Source: Paramuribaculum sp. (GTDB lineage Bacteria; Bacteroidota; Bacteroidia; Bacteroidales; Muribaculaceae). From it: 22,463 nt of DNA. This document shows positions 17,027 through 22,463 of this stretch, piece after piece. The position numbers and the translations under genes are program-made. Positions within the stretch are counted from its first letter, which is position 1. Every line of letters begins with the position of its first letter. The stretch covers positions 1-22,463 of the forward strand of contig JAIDXU010000195.1 in NCBI GenBank assembly GCA_029058455.1, in the 5' to 3' direction. The notes below the pieces were generated by a model. The model was not told the origin of the DNA. It made no database searches and saw only the letters and a list, made by a program, of their open reading frames with translations.

Positions 17027-18427
17027 ATGAATAAGTTTCTGATTTGTGCGATAGCAGCCGGTCTGGCTCTTACCGCAACGGCCAACGAACCGCAAGACGG
17101 CATCAAAGCCTCCGACACCTCGGCTCATCAGCCTCCCCGCTCGGTGCCCTACGTTCCCTCACAAGAAAACCTCGAGGCTCGACAGCAGTTTGCCGACGCC
17201 AAATTCGGCGTTTTCATCCACTGGGGCATATACAGCATGTTCGGCCAGGGAGAATGGTATCTCCAGAACTCCGGCATGACCCATGACGAATATGCCAAAG
17301 CCGCCCGCGGCTTCTATCCCGCCGATTTCAACGCCAAGGAATGGGTAAGCGCCATCAAGGATGCCGGTGCAAAATACATCACCATCACCTCGCGCCATCA
17401 TGACGGCTTTTCGATGTGGCACACCGCACAATCTCCCTACAACATCGTAGATGCCACCCCTTTCAAGCGCGACATACTAAAAGAGCTTGCCGAGGAATGT
17501 GAGCGTCAGGGCATAGGTCTCAACTTCTATTATTCACACATCGACTGGACCCGCGACGATTATCCTTCGGGGCGCACTGCCAAACACACCGGCAAAATTC
17601 CCGAAAAAGAAAACTGGCCGCAGTATTATGAGTTTATGAACAACCAGCTCACCGAACTGCTGACCGATTACGGCAAAGTAGGAGCTATATGGTTTGACGG
17701 CCTGTGGGATCACGACAGCGACTCTATACCCTTTAACTGGGAGCTTGAAAAACAATACGACCTTATCCACTCGCTCCAGCCCTCATGTCTCATAGCCAAC
17801 AACCACCATTGCGACATTATCGAGGGTGAGGATGTGCAGATATTCGAGCGCGACCTGCCGGGCGACAACTTCGCCGGCTATTCCACCCAGGAGATTTCGA
17901 CTCGTCTGCCGCTTGAAACCTGCCAGACCATCAACGGCTCATGGGGCTACCGCGCCGTTGATGACAGATATAAATCACCCGACGACCTGGTGAAGCTGAT
18001 TGTAGGCGCAGCCGGCCGCGGTGCCAACCTGCTGCTCAACGTCGGTCCTCAACCCTCGGGCGCGATACCCGACAAATCTCTCGAGCGTCTGCGCGAGATA
18101 GGCAAATGGATGAGACGCAACGGCGAAACCATCTATGCCACCACCGCCGGCCACATTCCTCCTCAGCCGTGGGGCTGCACCACCCGCCGCGACAACAAGC
18201 TGTGGGTGCATGTCACTCAACCCGACTCGCTTGAAACCGGTGCCGACGGCCTTCTCGTTCTCGACATTCCCGAACAGAAACGCATCAAATCGGCCACTCT
18301 CTTTGAATCGGGCGCACCCGTGGCTTTCAAACGTGTCAAAACTCCCGAAGGATATGTAACCCGCCTCAACATACCGATGCCCGGAGAGCCTCAGCCCGAC
18401 ATCATCGTTGAGTTGACCGAGAAATAA
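17027..18427 (+). CDS. Secreted alpha-L-fucosidase, GH29 (A-type)
   Basis: A 466-residue retaining alpha-L-fucosidase that would act outside the cytoplasm. The signal peptide is residues 1-19 (MNKFLICAIAAGLALTATA/N) and there is no lipobox. The GH29 barrel spans about 50-370: 'FGVFIHWGIYSMFGQGEWY' (60-78), 'YITITSRHHDGFSMW' (117-131), 'GLNFYYSHIDW' and the predicted nucleophile Asp224 in 'GAIWFDGLWDHD'. The 'FERDLPG' region (273-279) lies where A-type enzymes carry acid/base candidates. A small C-terminal beta domain follows and there is no discoidin module. The 'FGVFIHWGIYSMFGQGEWY' start is typical of the broad-specificity GH29-A group, which complements the B-type enzyme at 5636. cutC starts 30 bases downstream, making this the first gene of a unit that reaches the window end. 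Confidence 0.94.
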   Translation: MNKFLICAIAAGLALTATANEPQDGIKASDTSAHQPPRSVPYVPSQENLEARQQFADAKFGVFIHWGIYSMFGQGEWYLQNSGMTHDEYAKAARGFYPADFNAKEWVSAIKDAGAKYITITSRHHDGFSMWHTAQSPYNIVDATPFKRDILKELAEECERQGIGLNFYYSHIDWTRDDYPSGRTAKHTGKIPEKENWPQYYEFMNNQLTELLTDYGKVGAIWFDGLWDHDSDSIPFNWELEKQYDLIHSLQPSCLIANNHHCDIIEGEDVQIFERDLPGDNFAGYSTQEISTRLPLETCQTINGSWGYRAVDDRYKSPDDLVKLIVGAAGRGANLLLNVGPQPSGAIPDKSLERLREIGKWMRRNGETIYATTAGHIPPQPWGCTTRRDNKLWVHVTQPDSLETGADGLLVLDIPEQKRIKSATLFESGAPVAFKRVKTPEGYVTRLNIPMPGEPQPDIIVELTEK

Positions 18428-18457
18428 ATCTCAGAACAACCTTAAATCACCTACCGG

Positions 18458-19138
18458 ATGAAACCTATTCTTGAAGTGTGTTGCGCCGACATTGAGAGCG
18501 CGATAGCGGCCTCTGAGGGAGGAGCACAGCGCATTGAACTCTGCTCGGCCCTGAGCGCCGACGGCCTCACCCCGTCGGGTGCGCTTATTGCTGCCGCCAG
18601 AGCCTTGCCGGGAATCAAACTTCATGTGCTCATAAGACCGCGCGAAGGCAATTTCGTATATACCCCCTCCGAACAGGCCGTTATGATGGCCGACATAAGT
18701 CTGGCCGCCGATCTCGGTGCCGACGGCGTTGTGATAGGCGCCCTGACCCCCGAGGGGGAGTTAGACATTCCCCTCTGCATGGCTCTCGCCTCAAAAGCTG
18801 TGGCCAAAGGAATGAATGTCACTTTCCACCGCGCCTTCGACCAATGCATCGATCCTTTCAACGCTCTTGAACAGATCATAGCCATGGGCTGCAACCGCCT
18901 GCTCACCTCCGGACAAGCCCCCACAGCCGCCGAGGGTGTTAAGATGATCGCCGAGCTGCAGCGCATTGCCGGCTCACGACTAATCGTAATGCCGGGCGCG
19001 GGCGTCAATCCCTCGAATGCCGCCGACATACTCGCTGCCACCGGCTGCACGGAGATACATTCCTCCTGCCGCATGCCCAACAGCCTCATAAGTTCACCCG
19101 CAGTAGTCGCCAATATCATAAGAAACATCTCAAAATGA
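18458..19138 (+). CDS. cutC: CutC family protein
   Basis: A 226-residue TIM-barrel protein of the CutC family. The family is named for copper homeostasis, but its catalytic role is not established. Family features visible are 'LEVCCADIESAIAASEGGAQRIELCSAL' (5-32), 'GLTPSGALI', 'HVLIRPREGNFVYTP' (55-69), 'ADGVVIGALTPEGELD', 'VTFHRAFDQC' and 'RLLTSGQAPTAAEG'. The C-terminal 'VMPGAGVNPSNA' and 'EIHSS' close the barrel. There is no signal peptide, so it is cytoplasmic. Its stop overlaps the start of the next gene by four bases (ATGA), implying translational coupling with a secreted transglutaminase-like protein. Given the sugar-gene setting, a role on a sugar-derived compound is as possible as one in copper handling. 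Confidence 0.93.
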   Translation: MKPILEVCCADIESAIAASEGGAQRIELCSALSADGLTPSGALIAAARALPGIKLHVLIRPREGNFVYTPSEQAVMMADISLAADLGADGVVIGALTPEGELDIPLCMALASKAVAKGMNVTFHRAFDQCIDPFNALEQIIAMGCNRLLTSGQAPTAAEGVKMIAELQRIAGSRLIVMPGAGVNPSNAADILAATGCTEIHSSCRMPNSLISSPAVVANIIRNISK

Positions 19139-21639
19139 AACTCCGCAGTCTCCTTATTCCTCTGCTCGCTCTCCCCGCTCTGGCCTCGGCCGAAAAAACC
19201 AACAGCTCGATTCTCACCCCGCAGGGTGAACAATATCTTGAATTTCTCTACTCCCGTATGCCGGTGGCTGACTCAATCGACCATCCCCGCAGTTTCTGGG
19301 AAGAGAATGTAGCGGTAGCTCTCAAAGCCCGCGAAGAAATGCCCTGGGGCAAGACAGTACCCGAAAGGGAATTTCGCCACTTCGTGCTCCCTGTCAGAGT
19401 CAACAACGAAGATCTCGACAGCGCGCGCATGGTGTTCTATCGCGAACTGGCTCCGAGAGTCAAAGGCATGAGCATGAAAGATGCCGCTCTCGAAGTCAAC
19501 CACTGGCTGCACGAAAAAGCCAACTACCGTCCGAGCGACTCACGCACTTCATCTCCTCTCGCCACCGTGAGAACCACATGGGGCCGCTGCGGCGAGGAAT
19601 CGACATTTGGAGTGGCCGCCATGCGCTCGGTGGGTATTCCCGCCCGTCAGGTCTACACCCCGCGCTGGGCTCACACCGATGATAATCACGCCTGGGTAGA
19701 GGTATGGATCGACGGCAAATGGCATTTTCTCGGCGCCTGCGAGCCCGAGCCTATTCTCGACCTCGCATGGTTCAATGCCCCGGCTGCAAGAGGTATGCTT
19801 ATGGCAACCAACGCTTTCGGCCACTATGACGGCCCTGAGCAGCAGCTCTATCAGGACAGTTGCTATACTCGAATCAACATAACCGACACCTATGCTCCTC
19901 TGCGCCGCGCAGAAGTAAAAGTCGTTAATCCCGACGGCACTCCCGCAGCCGGCGCGCCCGTAAGCTTCCGTCTCTATAATTATGCCGAGCTATATCCCCT
20001 CTTCTCAACTCGTACCGACGCCAATGGCATGGCCTCGCTGCTGTGTGGTTTCGGCGACATAACCGCATGGGCGTCAGATCCCGCCACAGGAAGATTTGGA
20101 GTTGTTGAAATCGAAGCCGACGCCAAAGCGCCCGTCACCCTCACACTCAGTGCCGACGGCGGACTGACTCAGCCTCTCGACCTCACACTCACCCCTCCGG
20201 CCCCGTCGGGCAATCTCCCCAAACCCACCGAAGCCCAGGTTGCTGAAAACGCCCGCCGCTTCGCCTATGAGGATTCACTGCGTAACACCATCAACTCCCG
20301 CTTCTTTAATGAAGCCACCGCCCGCGAATGGATCAACAACAATCTCACTGTCAGCCCGGCCGACCCGGGACGGATAGCCGCACTGCTCGTTGGCAGCTAT
20401 GGCAACTATCCTGTTATCTCCGAATTTATCAAGCAGGCCAAAGACCCCGACAGCGCCGCCTTTTTCCTTGCCAATCTTTCCGAAAAAGATCTGCGCGATG
20501 TGACTCCCGAAGTCCTTGCCGACAGCTATACCAACCGTCTCGCCGCCGGCAAAGAGCCTGTTTTGCCTCGCGTGGCAAATGAGCTTCTCACCCCCTTCTG
20601 CGGATTCTTTGACTCGGCTGTGCCCGAAAATCTCGCCGCTTCATGGAAAGAAAATCCCTCGCTCATTCCGCTCTGGATTTCTGAAAATATCACCACCGTC
20701 AACGACCGCAACCCCAACCGGCTCTGCATCTCACCCGAAGGTGTGTGGACCTCACGCATGGCCGATTCCAAATCAAAAAATATTTTCTTTGTTGCTCTCT
20801 GCCGCTGGCTCGGTATTCCCGCCCGTATCAACGCCGTGACAGGCCTCACCGAATGGGGTGAACCTATGGCGGTTATTGATCTCGAATCGACCTCGGACGC
20901 CGCTCCCGCTTCGGGACTCGCCACTCTCAATCTCACCTATCCCGAAGGTCAGATACCTGCCGACCCCGCCTATTACATTCACTTCACCCTTTCCTCTATC
21001 GACAACAACGGAGAGCCTCAGCTGCTCAACTATGACGAAAGCGCCACTCTCGGCTCGCTCTCACCCCTCTCACTCGCTCCCGGCCGCTATCTGCTCACCA
21101 CAGGCCGCCGAATGGCCAACGGTTCGGTGCTTGCCCGCCTCGAATTGCTCGATCTCAAAGCCAACGAAACCGTAACCCATCCGCTCACCATCACCGACAA
21201 TCCTAACGAAATCAGCGTAATCGGCTCATTTAATGCCGATCCTCTGCTTCCCATAACAGGCCGCGGATATTTCATTCTCGCAATGATAGCCCCCGGTCAC
21301 GAGCCGTCGTCACACCTCCTCAACGAGCTTGTTTCCAACCGTCAGGCCATAGAGCAATGGGGCAAGAAAGTGGTGCTTCTCTTCGCCACCGAAGAAGATA
21401 TGGCTAAGTTCGACCGCAGCAAATTTGCCGGACTCCCCGAAAATGTAGTGTTTGGTGTCGATACCAATTCGGCCTATCTCAACGCTCTGGCCGAAGAATT
21501 TGGCTTCGATCCCTCAAAATCATCACTTCCCGCCCTCATTGTAGGCGACACATTCAACAGAGTGGTGTTTATGTCGACCGGCTATAACGTGGGTCTCGGC
21601 GAGCGTATAGCCTCAATGCTTCCCCGCCTCAAAGAGTAA
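19135..21639 (+). CDS. Secreted transglutaminase-like protein with a degenerate second core and thioredoxin-like C-terminus
   Basis: An 834-residue exported protein with a signal peptide at 1-19 (MKLRSLLIPLLALPALASA/E). The first transglutaminase-like core (about 110-215) has Cys152 in 'TWGRCGEES' and His185 in 'DDNHAWVEVW'. The usual third Asp position reads Gly in 'WHFLGACEPEP', so Glu203 may replace it. A carboxypeptidase-regulatory-like beta domain follows (about 250-350: 'VVNPDGTPAAGAPVSFRLYN'). Residues 536-575 repeat the core pattern ('GVWTSRMADSKSKN...GIPARINAVTG') but have no cysteine at the equivalent place. The last 115 residues look like a thioredoxin fold without a CxxC motif. 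Such proteins can be peptidases or scaffolds rather than cross-linkers. It overlaps cutC by four bases and ends 6 bases before the cytidylyltransferase. The substrate is unknown. Confidence 0.85.
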   Translation: MKLRSLLIPLLALPALASAEKTNSSILTPQGEQYLEFLYSRMPVADSIDHPRSFWEENVAVALKAREEMPWGKTVPEREFRHFVLPVRVNNEDLDSARMVFYRELAPRVKGMSMKDAALEVNHWLHEKANYRPSDSRTSSPLATVRTTWGRCGEESTFGVAAMRSVGIPARQVYTPRWAHTDDNHAWVEVWIDGKWHFLGACEPEPILDLAWFNAPAARGMLMATNAFGHYDGPEQQLYQDSCYTRINITDTYAPLRRAEVKVVNPDGTPAAGAPVSFRLYNYAELYPLFSTRTDANGMASLLCGFGDITAWASDPATGRFGVVEIEADAKAPVTLTLSADGGLTQPLDLTLTPPAPSGNLPKPTEAQVAENARRFAYEDSLRNTINSRFFNEATAREWINNNLTVSPADPGRIAALLVGSYGNYPVISEFIKQAKDPDSAAFFLANLSEKDLRDVTPEVLADSYTNRLAAGKEPVLPRVANELLTPFCGFFDSAVPENLAASWKENPSLIPLWISENITTVNDRNPNRLCISPEGVWTSRMADSKSKNIFFVALCRWLGIPARINAVTGLTEWGEPMAVIDLESTSDAAPASGLATLNLTYPEGQIPADPAYYIHFTLSSIDNNGEPQLLNYDESATLGSLSPLSLAPGRYLLTTGRRMANGSVLARLELLDLKANETVTHPLTITDNPNEISVIGSFNADPLLPITGRGYFILAMIAPGHEPSSHLLNELVSNRQAIEQWGKKVVLLFATEEDMAKFDRSKFAGLPENVVFGVDTNSAYLNALAEEFGFDPSKSSLPALIVGDTFNRVVFMSTGYNVGLGERIASMLPRLKE

Positions 21640-21645
21640 TCACCT

Positions 21646-22353
21646 ATGAATCCACTGGTTATCATACCCGCGAGAGGTGGCAGCAAGGGTGTGCCGGGCA
21701 AAAACATTGTTGACCTCGGTGGCAAACCCCTCATCTGCCACACTATCGACGCCGCCCGCGAGGTGGTGGCCGACAACCGTATCTGCATTTCGACCGATTC
21801 TGAAGAAATAGCCTCGGCGGTGAGAAACTACGGTGTGGAGGTGCCATTCATGCGCCCTGCCGAGCTGGCAAGCGACAAGGCAGGCACTTATGAAGTGTTG
21901 CTCCACGCTCTCAAATGGTATGAAGATAACCGCGGTTTCCGACCCGACACGGTCATTCTGCTTCAGCCCACGTCGCCGTTCCGCACCGGACAGCATCTCC
22001 GCGAAGCCCTCAGCCTGTGGACTCCCGACCTCGATATGGTTGTGAGCGTAGCCCCCGCCAAAACAAATCCCTACCTCAATTGCTATGAGGAAAATGAAGA
22101 TGGATTTCTCAACATCTCCTTAGGCGAAGGCCGCATAAAATGCCGTCAGGATGCTCCCGATGTGTGGGAATATAACGGCGCGATATATATCATTAACACC
22201 GACTCTCTTCTCGCCGGACCGCTGAGCGGCTTCAAGCGCCGCCGCAAATATGTCATGACTCCCGAAGATTCGGTTGACATCGACACTCCCCTCGACCTCG
22301 AGCTCGCCCGGCTTATATATGAGCGTAAAAATCTAAAATCCAATCAATCATGA
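21646..22353 (+). CDS. CMP-sialic-acid-type cytidylyltransferase (NeuA family)
   Basis: A 235-residue cytoplasmic enzyme that should activate a nine-carbon acidic sugar (Neu5Ac, Kdn, legionaminic or pseudaminic acid) with CTP. The nucleotide-binding motif 'IIPARGGSKGVPGKN' (5-19) is diagnostic. It is followed by 'STDSEEIASAVRNYG', 'ILLQPTSPFRT' (105-115), a central 'VWEYNGAIYI' segment, and 'PEDSVDIDTPLDLELA', which carries the conserved acidic residues near the C-terminus. Length and motifs are complete. Which sugar it uses cannot be read from sequence. It starts 6 bases after the transglutaminase-like gene and overlaps the mannose-6-phosphate isomerase gene by four bases, so the two enzymes are likely made together. 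No sugar synthase (NeuB type) is visible within the window. Confidence 0.92.
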   Translation: MNPLVIIPARGGSKGVPGKNIVDLGGKPLICHTIDAAREVVADNRICISTDSEEIASAVRNYGVEVPFMRPAELASDKAGTYEVLLHALKWYEDNRGFRPDTVILLQPTSPFRTGQHLREALSLWTPDLDMVVSVAPAKTNPYLNCYEENEDGFLNISLGEGRIKCRQDAPDVWEYNGAIYIINTDSLLAGPLSGFKRRRKYVMTPEDSVDIDTPLDLELARLIYERKNLKSNQS

Positions 22354-22463
22354 CACAGCATAACGAATCAATCGAAAAAAAGCCTATAGTTTTCACCCCA
22401 CTTTTCAAAGAACTGATATGGGGCGGCAACAGAATACTCCGTTTCAAGAACCTCGAGCCCGAT
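22350..22463 (+). CDS. manA: Mannose-6-phosphate isomerase, class I (5' part only)
   Basis: Only the first 38 codons are inside the window; the gene continues past the end. The residues 'IVFTPLFKELIWGGNRILRF' (13-32) are the characteristic start of Bacteroidota class I phosphomannose isomerases, which interconvert fructose-6-phosphate and mannose-6-phosphate using zinc. The metal-binding residues lie further downstream and cannot be checked. The ATG overlaps the stop of the cytidylyltransferase gene (ATGA), a sign of translational coupling. The product would feed GDP-mannose/GDP-fucose synthesis or, as suggested by its neighbour, Kdn synthesis. Confidence 0.85.
   Translation, partial: MTQHNESIEKKPIVFTPLFKELIWGGNRILRFKNLEPD

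Overview
The window looks like the chromosome of a gut-type Bacteroidales bacterium (phylum Bacteroidota). Family Muribaculaceae is a plausible but unproven guess. The evidence is a type IX secretion sortase (PorU), a DUF3467 protein, Bacteroidota promoters with a TAnnTTTG -7 box, several secreted host-glycan hydrolases, and almost no Shine-Dalgarno signals. Coding density is high: no gene-free stretch exceeds 300 bases, and the largest is the divergent gap 13193-13421. I see no tRNA, rRNA, CRISPR array, transposase or phage gene.

Layout. (1) 42-5441, plus strand: DUF3467 protein, cysteinyl-tRNA synthetase, and PorU, the C25-family peptidase of the type IX secretion system. (2) 5486-9712: promoter and structured leader, a GH29 alpha-L-fucosidase, and 19 bases later a large secreted beta-rich protein with a duplicated module, closed by a hairpin. 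(3) 9720-12446: a single-gene unit for a GH84 beta-N-acetylglucosaminidase, with its own promoter and closed by an exact copy of the same 42-base hairpin. (4) 12464-15138: a minus-strand GH25 lysozyme-like membrane-anchored protein and a divergent AspT/YidE-type transporter, separated by a 10-base tandem repeat. A 23-bp perfect palindrome follows the transporter. (5) 15151-16860, minus strand: trpS and a PduO-type cobalamin adenosyltransferase in one unit. (6) 16909 to the window end, plus strand: a tightly packed unit of a second GH29 fucosidase, cutC, a secreted transglutaminase-like protein, a CMP-sialic-acid-type cytidylyltransferase and the start of a class I mannose-6-phosphate isomerase, with 4-base ATGA overlaps at two junctions.

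How the genes may work together. Two fucosidases of different GH29 types plus a GH84 hexosaminidase would remove capping fucose and then N-acetylglucosamine from mucin-type or other host glycans. All carry signal peptides, and two have discoidin-like (F5/8 type C) modules. No SusC/SusD pair is visible, so this is not a canonical polysaccharide utilisation locus. The end of the window pairs a nine-carbon-sugar cytidylyltransferase with the enzyme that makes mannose-6-phosphate, which suggests (inference only) synthesis of an activated Kdn-like sugar. The most unusual items are the duplicated-module protein beside the fucosidase, the transglutaminase protein with a second core lacking the catalytic cysteine, the exact hairpin repeats bracketing the GH84 gene, the 10-base array, and a probably leaderless GH25 gene.
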